Made by a program: the position numbers and the translations under genes. Shown here piece after piece: positions 26,460-34,627 of a DNA stretch of 64,000 nucleotides (the first letter of the stretch is position 1; every line of letters begins with the position of its first letter). Below the pieces are notes generated by a model. It saw only the letters and a list, made by a program, of their open reading frames with translations. It was not told the origin of the DNA and ran no database searches. Where the stretch lies: contig NZ_JACZCQ010000003.1 of NCBI RefSeq assembly GCF_014904705.1, positions 744,001 through 808,000 on the forward strand, in the 5' to 3' direction. The stretch is from Nisaea sediminum (lineage in GTDB: Bacteria > Pseudomonadota > Alphaproteobacteria > Thalassobaculales > Thalassobaculaceae).

Positions 26460-27434
26460 CTAGTTCGAGGCGGCGTCGAGCGGCGCCAGGTACCAGAAAT
26501 CCTCGATCTTCAGCGAAGCGGGATCGCCGGTCAGCTGACCGGCGGCCGAGTACCATTCCATGTCGGCCTTCGCCGCCTTGCGGCCGCCGCCGTTCGCGTC
26601 GTAGAGACCGCCGGCCACCGCGTCGATGTAGAAGCCGTCGAGACCGTCCAGCACCTCCTTAGGAAGCTGCCCGATCGGACCGTCGGGATTGGTTTCCTTG
26701 CGGATGATCGTCGGATCCTTGCTCATGTCGCGCCAGACGCTGAGCAGCGCCTTGACGAAGATGTCGACATCCTTCTCGTTCGCCTTGATCCAGTCGAGAT
26801 TGGCGAACAGCGCCTCGTCGCTCGCATCGACCTCGAACATCGGCAGCACGTTGAACCTGTCGCCCTGCAGCTTCATCAGCTTGTTCTTGTTGGAAAGGTC
26901 GACGATCGTCGCGTCGGTCTGCCCGGCGATCAGCGCCGCGATCCGATTGGCGGAGCCTGGCACGTAGGACCGCTTGCCGAACTTGATATTGAGCTTTTCC
27001 TCGATCACGTTGGCAATCGAGTCCGTACCGCCGCCGCGGGAATGCAGCATGATCGGCTCGCCGTTCAGGTCCTCGAGCTTGCTGTATTTCTTCGACGTCA
27101 CCGGAAAGAACTTCAGCTTCGAGAGCTGGAAGACGATACGGATCGGCGCCCGCGAACGCTGCATCGCCGCATAGGGAGTACCGAAGCCGATATCCATCTG
27201 GCCGCTGAGGACGGCCTGGATGGCGAGTTCCTCGTCCGAGAAGGCCGTCCATTCGTAATCGAGGCCGTTGGCCTTGGCCCTTTCGAGCGCGACGAAGAAG
27301 GCCGCGAGTTCATCCGACGGAGTTTCCGCCAGCGCGATCCTGATCTTTTCCGCCTTCGCCGCCGACACCATCAGTGCGGCGGCAACCGGTATGGCGACAC
27401 AGAGCGACAGAGCCGCCCTCAGTAATTTCTTCAT
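26460..27434 (-). CDS. ABC transporter substrate-binding protein (NMT1/SsuA-like)
   Basis: A 324-residue exported binding protein. The signal peptide ends near SAAKAEK (residue 29). The fold is that of the NMT1/THI5-like and SsuA-like proteins, with SGQMDIGFGTPYAAMQ around residue 80 and the hinge segment SANRIAALIAGQTDA around 160. A GGGAGGAAG site precedes the ATG. It heads the four-gene importer operon. Nearby genes (a FadR-type regulator, an FAH-family hydrolase, tcuAB) suggest a carboxylated or aromatic substrate, but pyrimidine precursors and sulfonates are equally compatible with the family. Confidence 0.83.
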   Translation of the reverse strand: MKKLLRAALSLCVAIPVAAALMVSAAKAEKIRIALAETPSDELAAFFVALERAKANGLDYEWTAFSDEELAIQAVLSGQMDIGFGTPYAAMQRSRAPIRIVFQLSKLKFFPVTSKKYSKLEDLNGEPIMLHSRGGGTDSIANVIEEKLNIKFGKRSYVPGSANRIAALIAGQTDATIVDLSNKNKLMKLQGDRFNVLPMFEVDASDEALFANLDWIKANEKDVDIFVKALLSVWRDMSKDPTIIRKETNPDGPIGQLPKEVLDGLDGFYIDAVAGGLYDANGGGRKAAKADMEWYSAAGQLTGDPASLKIEDFWYLAPLDAASN

Positions 27435-27525
27435 TGCTTCCTCCCTTTTTGTTCGCTTACCGGGATTTGAGATCCCGAGGCTGGGGGTTTTCCCCTCTTT
27501 CGCCGCGAAAAGACCTGACTGGTGC

Positions 27526-28215
27526 TCAGTCCTCCCCGAAAAGCCGTGCGGAGACGGACGCGATATGCTGGCGCATTGCCGCTTCCGCTCCAGAAGGATC
27601 CCGTGCCTCTATGGCAGCCGAGATCCGTTCATGCTCTGTGAAACTGGAATGATTTTCTGGTGGGCGCTCCGAGCCGCGCACCACGTTGCCGAGCGCGACC
27701 GCGCGGCGCACCTGGTTCAGCTGGTCGAACATGCCGAGCAGCAGCGGGTTGTCCGTGCATTCGGCGATCGCGCGGTGCATGTGGTCGTCTTCCGCCTCGT
27801 ATTCTTCCCAGGTCAGCGCCTCGCGCGCCCGTTCCTTGGCCGCGTTGATCCGGTTGATCGCATCGCGCGAGGCGTTGATCGCCGCTTCCCGGGCAATCGC
27901 CGGCTCGATACAGAGCCGGGCGCGGATCATCTTCACCGGCGTGAGATGGCGGCCGAGTTCCAGCAGGTTGCCCGCTCCGGCGGGACCACCCTGGCTGGAG
28001 ATGAAGGTTCCCTTGCCGACATGTCGCCAGATCATGCCGTCGCGCTCCAGCACGTCGAGCGCCTTGCGCAACGTCGCACGGCTGATACCGAGCTCGACGA
28101 TCAGCTCACGCTCAGCCGGAAGCCGGTCGCCGGGGACATATCCGCCCTCGGAGATGAACTCCCTCAGCGTCGCCACGGGATCGTCCCGCTCTCTGGCATC
28201 CAGAACCTTAAGCAC
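27526..28215 (-). CDS. GntR-family regulator, FadR subfamily
   Basis: A 229-residue regulator with an N-terminal winged helix (LPAERELIVELGISRATLRKAL, about 33-54) and an all-helical FCD effector domain. The start is a GTG with GAGG upstream. It is divergent from the FAH-family gene at 28385 and lies upstream of the importer operon. A TTGGT-TG-ACCAA inverted repeat at 28230-28241, immediately upstream of its own start, is a plausible binding site. It probably responds to an organic acid and controls both directions. Confidence 0.85.
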   Translation of the reverse strand: MLKVLDARERDDPVATLREFISEGGYVPGDRLPAERELIVELGISRATLRKALDVLERDGMIWRHVGKGTFISSQGGPAGAGNLLELGRHLTPVKMIRARLCIEPAIAREAAINASRDAINRINAAKERAREALTWEEYEAEDDHMHRAIAECTDNPLLLGMFDQLNQVRRAVALGNVVRGSERPPENHSSFTEHERISAAIEARDPSGAEAAMRQHIASVSARLFGED

Positions 28216-28229
28216 GCCGGAACCTCATT

Positions 28230-28241
28230 TTGGTTGACCAA
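28230..28241. promoter_or_regulatory. Candidate FadR-type operator, TTGGTTGACCAA
   Basis: An inverted repeat with arms TTGGT and ACCAA around a TG centre, 15 nt upstream of the FadR-type regulator gene. FadR/PdhR-type proteins bind TGGT...ACCA half-sites, normally with three bases between; here there are two. A further half-site (ATTGGT) occurs at 28251-28256. Autoregulation of 27526-28215 and control of 28385 is likely but unproven. Confidence 0.45.
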
Positions 28242-28337
28242 TTGGCTGCTATTGGTACGAATATGGCAGATCAATCTGCGCTTCGGAAGCGTAAAAGCTG
28301 AAAAACCGAAATTGATTGCGATTGATTTTTCCTTCAT

Positions 28338-28357
28338 GCACCGCCCAGAAGCGGTGC
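28338..28357 (+). other. Hairpin in the leader of the FAH-family gene
   Basis: A 7-bp perfect stem, GCACCGC (28338-28344) with GCGGTGC (28351-28357), and a 6-nt loop, ending 28 nt before the GTG start codon. It has no T-run, so it is not an ordinary terminator. It could be an mRNA structure or a protein site, or chance in GC-rich DNA. Confidence 0.3.
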
Positions 28358-28384
28358 CCGTCAAACAGCACGATGGAGGCTCGC

Positions 28385-29071
28385 GTGCCCGACTACGTCA
28401 TTGAAAAACCCCGGCAGGTCGCCATTCCGGTCGCCGGTTCAGACGCGCTCTTTCCGGTGCGCCGCGTCTACTGCATCGGCCGCAACTACGCGGCGCATGC
28501 GGTCGAGATGGGGCACGACCCGGACCGCGAACCGCCCTTCTTCTTCCAGAAGAACCCGGACAATCTGGACGCGTCGGGCGAGTTCCCCTACCCGCCCGAA
28601 TCCAACGACGTGCATCACGAGATGGAGATGCTGGTCGCCCTCAAGTCCGGCGGCAGCAACATCGCCCTCGAGAACGCGCTCGACCATGTCTACGGCTACG
28701 GCCTCTCGCTCGACATGACCCGGCGCGACCTGCAGGGCGAGCAGAAGAAGCTGGGCCGCCCGTGGGAGATCGGCAAGGCCTTCGAGCGCTCCGCCCCCTG
28801 CGGTCCGGTTCATCCGGTGGAGAAGGTCGGCCACCTCGATCAGGGACGGGTCGCCCTCAGCATCAACGGCGAGCTGAAGCAGGAAGGCGACCTCAACCAG
28901 ATGATCTGGAAGGTGCCGGAGATGATTTCCTACCTGTCGCGCTTCTTCGAACTGGCCGCCGGTGACGTCATCCTCTCCGGAACGCCGTCCGGCGTCGGCC
29001 CGGTCTCCCGCGGCGACGTGATGGAAGCCAGCGTCGAGGGTCTCGGCAGCATGACGGTGAAGGTCGTCTGA
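28385..29071 (+). CDS. Fumarylacetoacetate hydrolase family, fumarylpyruvate hydrolase-like
   Basis: A 228-residue FAH-domain enzyme. Features match the fumarylpyruvate/acylpyruvate hydrolase group (NagK-like): RRVYCIGRNYAAHA at the N-terminus, PFFFQKNPDNL, and the metal ligands Glu in HHEMEM with a later Asp in LSLDMTRRDLQ. The C-terminal GDVILSGTPSGVGPV is diagnostic of the family. The GTG start at 28385 has a GGAGG site 5 nt upstream; the in-frame ATG 12 nt earlier would overlap that site. It would cleave a C-C bond in a ring-fission product. A hairpin at 28338-28357 lies in its leader. Confidence 0.83.
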   Translation: MPDYVIEKPRQVAIPVAGSDALFPVRRVYCIGRNYAAHAVEMGHDPDREPPFFFQKNPDNLDASGEFPYPPESNDVHHEMEMLVALKSGGSNIALENALDHVYGYGLSLDMTRRDLQGEQKKLGRPWEIGKAFERSAPCGPVHPVEKVGHLDQGRVALSINGELKQEGDLNQMIWKVPEMISYLSRFFELAAGDVILSGTPSGVGPVSRGDVMEASVEGLGSMTVKVV

Positions 29072-29082
29072 TAAAATCGGAG

Positions 29083-29107
29083 GAGCCGCGCCTCACCGGC
29101 GCGGCTC
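29083..29107. terminator. Hairpin between convergent genes
   Basis: A perfect 10-bp stem, GAGCCGCGCC with GGCGCGGCTC, and a TCACC loop. It lies in the 43-nt gap between the FAH-family gene (plus) and tcuB (minus). No good T-run follows on the plus strand, but its position and strength suggest it ends transcription from one or both sides. Confidence 0.6.
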
Positions 29108-29114
29108 TGATCTA

Positions 29115-30197
29115 CTATTCCTGCATCTGCGCGTTGCGTATCAGCGCCGCCAGCCGGAAGAAGCCGTGCACCATCTTGGTGTAGGGCGCGGTCAGGAAGA
29201 AGGCGAGCACCGCCCCCAGATGAACCGGCAGCAGGACGCCGACCAGCGCCGATCCGCTCGCGGCATAGAGCGCAAGACCGCTCGCGCCGGTGAAGAACAG
29301 CAGCAGCACGAAGGCCATCTCCCCGCCCCAAAGTGCCGGCGCTCCGAGATCCTTCTCGCCCCGCGTCTTCAGCACCGCCATGCCGAGCCCGCCGAGGGCC
29401 AGCAGCAGGCCGCCCGGAATGCCGAGAAGCTTTGGCAGCGAGAAGAGCCCGTAGGGCGCCGGCATGTCGAAGGCATAATGCAGCATCGTCGCCGAGGCCG
29501 TGGAGGCGAAGCAGAGCAGGAAGCCGTACATCACCGCCTGGTGGTGCCAGCGGCGGACATTGGTATAGCGGTCTTCCTTCTCGAAATTGCAGCCTCCGGC
29601 CGCGCCGCCGGAGAGATCCTTCAGACGCGCCGCCTCCGAGAATGCGCGCGTCAGATGCGTCAGCCGCACCGGCATGCCTCCGACCTCGCGCCAGTAGGCT
29701 CGGAGCCCAAGCGATATGGCGAACAGCGGCAGGAGGAAGGCCGGCATGAAGATCGCGACCATGACCGAGTGCGTGAGGAAGGCGTAGAAACCCTCCCCGC
29801 TTTCGGGCCGAAGCGCCTGACCGGCCCAAAACAGGAGGCCGAAACAGACGACGAGCGCGGCTGCAAGTGCCACGCCACTCCGCTGGAACAGGCCCGAGAA
29901 AGCGCCGGGCCAGGCGAAACGCTCCCAGCTCTCCGACCGCGCCTCCGCCAGAGCCTTCGGCAGGTTGATCTGGAACTCGTGCGGGTCTGTGTACTGGCAG
30001 GCGTAATAGCAGCCGCGGCAATTGTGGCAGAGGTTGGCGAGCTGGGTGATGTCCCCGTCGCTGAAACTGCGCTGCAGGGTGATCGCCGGGAAGACCGAGC
30101 AATAACCCTCGCAATAGCGGCAGGCATTGCAGATCTCGATCTGGCGGCGCGCCTCTTCGGTCGTTGAAAGCCCGGTCCGGGTCTGGTCAAGCGGCAT
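29115..30197 (-). CDS. tcuB: Tricarballylate utilization protein TcuB (Fe-S / membrane electron carrier)
   Basis: A 360-residue protein that reoxidises the flavin of TcuA and passes electrons to the membrane. The N-terminus has two cysteine-rich [4Fe-4S] motifs, CNACRYCEGYC (about 19-29) and CHNCRGCYYAC (about 57-67). The remainder has several transmembrane helices with conserved His residues, as in CitB/TcuB. The start overlaps the tcuA stop by 11 nt, so the two are coupled. In Salmonella this pair oxidises tricarballylate to cis-aconitate. Here the substrate could be another tricarboxylate. Confidence 0.88.
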   Translation of the reverse strand: MPLDQTRTGLSTTEEARRQIEICNACRYCEGYCSVFPAITLQRSFSDGDITQLANLCHNCRGCYYACQYTDPHEFQINLPKALAEARSESWERFAWPGAFSGLFQRSGVALAAALVVCFGLLFWAGQALRPESGEGFYAFLTHSVMVAIFMPAFLLPLFAISLGLRAYWREVGGMPVRLTHLTRAFSEAARLKDLSGGAAGGCNFEKEDRYTNVRRWHHQAVMYGFLLCFASTASATMLHYAFDMPAPYGLFSLPKLLGIPGGLLLALGGLGMAVLKTRGEKDLGAPALWGGEMAFVLLLFFTGASGLALYAASGSALVGVLLPVHLGAVLAFFLTAPYTKMVHGFFRLAALIRNAQMQE

Positions 30198-31608
30198 GGG
30201 CGTTCTCCCCGCGCACCGCGCCTTTCGCGGCTTCCTGTCCGGCGATGCGGCCGAACACGGTGCCGATCGTCATGCCGAAACCCGCGAGATAGCCCTCGCC
30301 GAGGATACTGCCCGCCATGATCTCTCCCGCGGCCCAGACATTTTCGAGTTTGCGCCCACCCATAGTCACCCGCGCCGTCTCGTCCACCTTGAGACCGAGA
30401 TAGGTGAAGGTGACACCGGGACGAAGCGAATAGCCGTAGAAGGGCGGATCGGAGATGGGACGGGCCCAGTTCGTCTTTTGCGGTTCGACACCTTCGGTCG
30501 CGAGCCCGTCGAGCTCGGTCGGATGGAAGGTCCCCTCGCGGCAGGCGGCGTTGAAGGCATCGACCGTCTGGCGCAGTTTCTCAGCAGGAAGCCCCATCTT
30601 CTCCGCCAGCCCCTCCAGCGTGTCCGCCTCGACCGCCGGGAAGACCGAGGGCATGAAAAGGTTGGCGCTCTTGCTGTCGATGATTGAGTAGGCGACCTGG
30701 TCCGGCTGCGCGGCGACGAGGCGGCCCCAGATCGCGTAGCGCTTCGGCCAGACGTCCTCGCCCTCGTCGTAAAAGCGCTCGCCGTTCTTGTTCACGACCA
30801 CGGAGAACGGCACGCAGTCGAGCCTTGTGACGATCCCGCCGTCGAATTTCGGCGCCCGGCCGTCGATCGCGACCGCGTGGCACTGGGTCGGATCCCCGAC
30901 GCTGTCCGCGCCCTGATCCAGCATGTCCTTCAGAACGACGCCCCGATTGTAGGGCGTGCCGCGGATCAGGAAGTTCCGTGCCGCCGGTCCCCAGGCCCGG
31001 GCCAGCCAGTCGATATCGCCCTGGAAACCTCCGGAGGCGAGCACCACGGCGCGGCCTTCGATGCGCTGCCTCGCGCCGCCCGCGATCTCCACCTCGACCG
31101 CGTTGAAGCGCCCGTCCGCGATCTCGACATGGGTGACCTGCGCCTCGTAGACGACCTCGACGCCCAGATCGGCGGCGGTGTTGTAATAGGCGTTCACAAG
31201 CGCCTTGCCGCCGCCGAGGAAGAAGGCGTTGGTCCGGCCAAGGGACAGCGTGCCCGAGAGCGACGGCTGGAAGCGGACGCCATGCGACTCCATCCAGGGC
31301 AGGCATTTCTCCGAGGTGCGGATGGCGAGCCGCGCCAGCTCCTCGTCGGTATTGCCCTTGGTAACCCGGATCAGGTCGTCGAAATACTCGTCTTCCTCGT
31401 AGCTGTCCGTCAGTACCGAGAGCGGCCCGCGATGCATGCAGCGGAAGTTCCTGGTGTGGCGCGAATTGCCGCCGCGATAGGTCTTCGGCGCGCCTTCGAG
31501 AATGATCACGCTGCGGCCCGCTTCCGCCGCCTCGATGGCCGCGCACAGGGCCGCATTCCCGCCGCCGACAACGACGACGTCCCACACCTTTTCGGATTTG
31601 GCAGACAA
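30187..31608 (-). CDS. tcuA: FAD-dependent tricarballylate dehydrogenase TcuA
   Basis: A 473-residue FAD enzyme of the succinate dehydrogenase/fumarate reductase flavoprotein family. The dinucleotide motif VVVVGGGNAALCAA is at about 10-23 and the segment RGGNSRHTRNF at about 45-55 is typical of TcuA. The C-terminal NVWAAGEIMAGSILGEGYL closes the FAD site. The open frame continues far upstream, but translation most likely starts at a TTG (31606-31608) with GAGGAG 8 nt before it. Its product would be cis-aconitate if the substrate is tricarballylate. It is divergent from the thiamine-diphosphate enzyme at 31795, with a perfect palindrome between them. Confidence 0.87.
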   Translation of the reverse strand: MSAKSEKVWDVVVVGGGNAALCAAIEAAEAGRSVIILEGAPKTYRGGNSRHTRNFRCMHRGPLSVLTDSYEEDEYFDDLIRVTKGNTDEELARLAIRTSEKCLPWMESHGVRFQPSLSGTLSLGRTNAFFLGGGKALVNAYYNTAADLGVEVVYEAQVTHVEIADGRFNAVEVEIAGGARQRIEGRAVVLASGGFQGDIDWLARAWGPAARNFLIRGTPYNRGVVLKDMLDQGADSVGDPTQCHAVAIDGRAPKFDGGIVTRLDCVPFSVVVNKNGERFYDEGEDVWPKRYAIWGRLVAAQPDQVAYSIIDSKSANLFMPSVFPAVEADTLEGLAEKMGLPAEKLRQTVDAFNAACREGTFHPTELDGLATEGVEPQKTNWARPISDPPFYGYSLRPGVTFTYLGLKVDETARVTMGGRKLENVWAAGEIMAGSILGEGYLAGFGMTIGTVFGRIAGQEAAKGAVRGENAHAA

Positions 31609-31677
31609 GGTATTCTCTCCTCGCAACGGACCGCTTGGCGACTTCGAAACGCCGCCATTCGCAGCCTTCTTGACTAC

Positions 31678-31689
31678 ATTGTATACAAT
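31678..31689. promoter_or_regulatory. Perfect palindrome ATTGTATACAAT
   Basis: A 12-bp perfect palindrome in the 186-bp divergent promoter region between tcuA and the thiamine-diphosphate enzyme gene at 31795. It is the best copy of the TTGTATACAA box also seen at 7715 (CTGTATACAG) and 11553/11573. It is probably an operator for a GntR/FCD regulator, either one of those at 7783 and 12665 or a relative outside the window. Confidence 0.6.
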
Positions 31690-31794
31690 TGAATACCGTA
31701 GCGTCAAACCACGAAAACAGACGGGTTTTGCACCGGCCGGGCAGCTGACGCACCATGGTCCGCAAACCGGTCGCCCCAAGGGAGCGCGTGCATC

Positions 31795-33453
31795 ATGTCG
31801 GCGAAGAAAACCTACGAGATTCTGGCAGAGGCCTTCCATCAGGAACAGGTGGAAACCTGCTTCGCCCTGCTCGGCGACGCCAACATGAACTGGGCGACGG
31901 CGCTCGCCGGTCTCGGCTGCGATTTCGTCTATGTCCGGCACGAGCATTGCGCCGTCGCAGCGGCGATGGCCTATGCGCGCTCCAGGAACACGGTCGGCGT
32001 CTCCACGGTCACCTGCGGTCCGGGCCTCACGCAGGTGATGACTGCCCTGCCCGCCGCGGTCCGCGCCCATATCCCGCTGGTGGTCTTCGCCGGGGAGTCG
32101 CCGCTGAAGAACCACTGGTACAACCAGGAGCTGGAGCAGGCCCCGTTCGTAAAGGCCTGCGGCGCCGACTATCACGCGCTGCACCACCCGGACCGTATGC
32201 TGCGCCAGATCCGCGACGCCTTCGTGCAGGCGCAGGAGGAAATGCGACCGGTCGTCCTTGGCGTGCCGTTCGACCTGCAGAACCTCGACTGGAAGGGAGA
32301 TAGCAAGCTCCCGGCGCCGTCCCGCGACGTGCTGCCGAAAATGCGCCCGATGCCGCCGCATCCGGAGGACGTCGCCGACATGGCGGCGGTCATCGCGGAA
32401 AAGCGCAAGGTGATCGTGATGGCCGGTCTCGGCGCATTGCGTTCGGAAGGCGCGACCGAAGCCTGCAAGGCGCTGGCGGAGCGCTGCGGCGGTCTGCTCG
32501 CCACCACTCTGCCTGTGCGCGGGATGTTCCACGACGACCCGTTCAATCTCAGCATCGCCGGCGGGTTTTCCAGCGACGTGACGCGGGAATGTTTCGCGGA
32601 AGCCGACATGGTCATCGCGGTCGGCGCCAGCCTTGCCAATCACAACTCCTACAACGGCACTCTCTACCCGAACGCGGAGGTGCTGCGCATCGACACCGCA
32701 CCGACCACCCTCACGCAGGGCCGGATCACCGCGCACCGTCATCTGCGCGGCGATGCCGGGATGAGCGTCCGCGCGCTCGTCGAGGCGCTCGGCCCGCGTG
32801 ACGCCAATGCTCCGAGCTGGCGCAGCCCCGAACTGGCGGACCGGATCCGGACCTCTCCCGCGGACGGCTCCGTGCATGCGCAGGAACAGGGCCTGCTCGA
32901 TCCGCGCGACGTCGCCATCGCGCTCGACGCGGCGCTGCCGAAAACCTGGGAGGCGGTGAACTCCTCCGGCCATTGCTCCTATTTCTTCGCGCAGATGCCG
33001 GACCGCCCGGTCGAGAACTTCCTCACCATCCGGGAGTTCGGCGCAATCGGAAACGGCACCTCCTTCGCCATGGGCGTCGCGGCGGCGAAGCCCGGCAAAC
33101 CGGTCGTCATGTTCGACGGCGACGGCAGCCTGCTGATGCATATCCAGGAACTGGAGACCATGAAGCGGCACGGCATGAAAGTGCTGATCTGCGTCATGAA
33201 CGACGGCGCCTACGGCTCGGAGATCCACAAGCTGCGCTCGGAAGGCCTGACCGACGAGGGCGCGGTGTTCGGCCGGCCGGATTTCGCCGCGATCGCACGC
33301 GGATTCGGGCTGCAGGGCGAGACAGTGACCGATCTCGACACCCTTCCCGACCTCGCGCGCAGGTTCGAGGCCTCGAGCGGTCCCGCGATCTGGGACTTCC
33401 ATGTCTCGGACCAGATCCTCTCGCCGCTCATGCAGCGCGCGCACCCTAAATAG
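31795..33453 (+). CDS. Thiamine-diphosphate enzyme, second paralogue
   Basis: A 552-residue ThDP-dependent enzyme of the acetolactate synthase / benzoylformate decarboxylase superfamily. The catalytic glutamate is Glu50 in VRHEHCAVAAAMAYAR. The ThDP/Mg motif starts at GDGSLL (442-445) and ends at VMNDGAYGSE, with MNDG where many relatives have NN. It is only distantly similar to the enzyme at 21273-22982. It is divergent from tcuA and shares the palindrome at 31678. It probably decarboxylates or ligates a 2-keto acid; the substrate is unknown. ATG 31795 gives the normal N-terminus. Confidence 0.8.
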   Translation: MSAKKTYEILAEAFHQEQVETCFALLGDANMNWATALAGLGCDFVYVRHEHCAVAAAMAYARSRNTVGVSTVTCGPGLTQVMTALPAAVRAHIPLVVFAGESPLKNHWYNQELEQAPFVKACGADYHALHHPDRMLRQIRDAFVQAQEEMRPVVLGVPFDLQNLDWKGDSKLPAPSRDVLPKMRPMPPHPEDVADMAAVIAEKRKVIVMAGLGALRSEGATEACKALAERCGGLLATTLPVRGMFHDDPFNLSIAGGFSSDVTRECFAEADMVIAVGASLANHNSYNGTLYPNAEVLRIDTAPTTLTQGRITAHRHLRGDAGMSVRALVEALGPRDANAPSWRSPELADRIRTSPADGSVHAQEQGLLDPRDVAIALDAALPKTWEAVNSSGHCSYFFAQMPDRPVENFLTIREFGAIGNGTSFAMGVAAAKPGKPVVMFDGDGSLLMHIQELETMKRHGMKVLICVMNDGAYGSEIHKLRSEGLTDEGAVFGRPDFAAIARGFGLQGETVTDLDTLPDLARRFEASSGPAIWDFHVSDQILSPLMQRAHPK

Positions 33454-33470
33454 CGGAAGCCGTCGGGCGG

Positions 33471-33482
33471 CGGGAAATCCCG
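33471..33482 (+). terminator. Weak hairpin with T-run after the TPP enzyme
   Basis: A 4-bp GC stem, CGGG with CCCG around AAAT, followed directly by TATTTTTG, 17 nt after the stop codon of the thiamine-diphosphate enzyme. The stem is short, so this is only a possible rho-independent terminator. Confidence 0.3.
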
Positions 33483-33668
33483 TATTTTTGCGCCGATTCC
33501 GCCGCTCCCGCAGAGCGCGCATATCGCCCGCCAGACTTTCGCCAAGATTGATTGCCGCACGCTGGCTGGGTAAACTGGCTTTCGTGAAATTTTTGACGTG
33601 AATTCATCCGACCCTCAGAAGAGGAAAATGTCGGTATTCGCGCTTCCTGCCAGGGTAGAGGTGAGAAA

Positions 33669-34613
33669 ATGAGCACCGACACTTTCTCCAGCTCCGAAAT
33701 GGCCCTGAGCCTGGAGGCCAATGTGAATGAGACCCGCTCAGGGCAACCCTTGGAGGAGCAAACAGAGATTGCCGAAATCAAGGTGAATTCCGGGGCAATA
33801 CAGGCCCTTAGCCATGCATTCGAAGATCTGAATGAAGATCCGGGCAGCCCCTACTCGTTCAAACATGAAATACGGCCACACTCAAGCGGATCAACCGTCG
33901 GCTCCGTTTCGCAATCGCTCGATACGATCGAATTCGAAATCTTCAAGATCACCGAGATGGCGCGGCGCTGGATCGTCGAGAACGGGCTGTCTCCCTACAA
34001 GCTCGCCCTGACCGCCGAGACCTCCCCCAGCCAGGTGCACCGGATCATGGAGCCGGGATGGACGCCGTCGCTCAAACTGGCGCGGCGGATCGCCTCTTCC
34101 CTGCCCGAGGATTGGGTCAGCAGTTTCGAACGCGACTGCAATACCTGCCTGCCGCGGCTTTTCTATTTGCAGCCGTCATCCGTCATGAAATCCGCCCCGA
34201 TCAATCAGGTGATGCAGGCAATCGATCACAAGACGACCGAAGAGGCGCTGGCCGATCTGGTCCAGGACGAGTTCAATTATTGCCGGTACAACTTTCTGTC
34301 CAAATCCGAGCTGTCGGTCCAGACCGCCCGGCACCACGGGTCCGGCCTGAAGAGCGACACGCCCTACATGCCACCCGCGCCGAGGCTCATTTGGGAGGCC
34401 GGTCAGAGCGGCACGGAGTGTCGCAGCTATTCCTTCTCGATTCACCGGATCCCGCTCAAGTCAAAGGATCGTACGATCCTTTCGACCGTTCACATCGTCG
34501 AGTTCGACGGACAGAACTGGGCGATCCAGCTCTGGAAGATCGAAAACAGCCGTCCGCTCACCGACCAGCGGCAGCTGGATATTCTCGCCGCTTACCAGAA
34601 CGTGTTTACCTAG
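33669..34613 (+). CDS. Unknown protein with a central helix-turn-helix
   Basis: A 314-residue protein I do not recognise. Residues 1-90 are polar and probably disordered. Residues about 95-145 form a helix-turn-helix of XRE-like character: GLSPYKLALTAETSPSQVHRI, followed by WTPSLKLARRIASSLP. The C-terminal 170 residues look like a mixed alpha/beta globular domain, perhaps a sensor. A GAGGTGAG site lies before the ATG. It is followed 14 nt later by the convergent end of guaD. It may regulate the adjacent purine genes or the TPP enzyme, but nothing in the sequence shows which. Confidence 0.6.
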   Translation: MSTDTFSSSEMALSLEANVNETRSGQPLEEQTEIAEIKVNSGAIQALSHAFEDLNEDPGSPYSFKHEIRPHSSGSTVGSVSQSLDTIEFEIFKITEMARRWIVENGLSPYKLALTAETSPSQVHRIMEPGWTPSLKLARRIASSLPEDWVSSFERDCNTCLPRLFYLQPSSVMKSAPINQVMQAIDHKTTEEALADLVQDEFNYCRYNFLSKSELSVQTARHHGSGLKSDTPYMPPAPRLIWEAGQSGTECRSYSFSIHRIPLKSKDRTILSTVHIVEFDGQNWAIQLWKIENSRPLTDQRQLDILAAYQNVFT

Positions 34614-34627
34614 AGAAAGCTGCGGCT

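Noticed and set aside
31609-33522. N-terminal extension of tcuA into the opposite strand of the TPP-enzyme gene
   Set aside because: The frame stays open only because of base composition. Homology begins at the TTG with a GAGGAG site at 31608.
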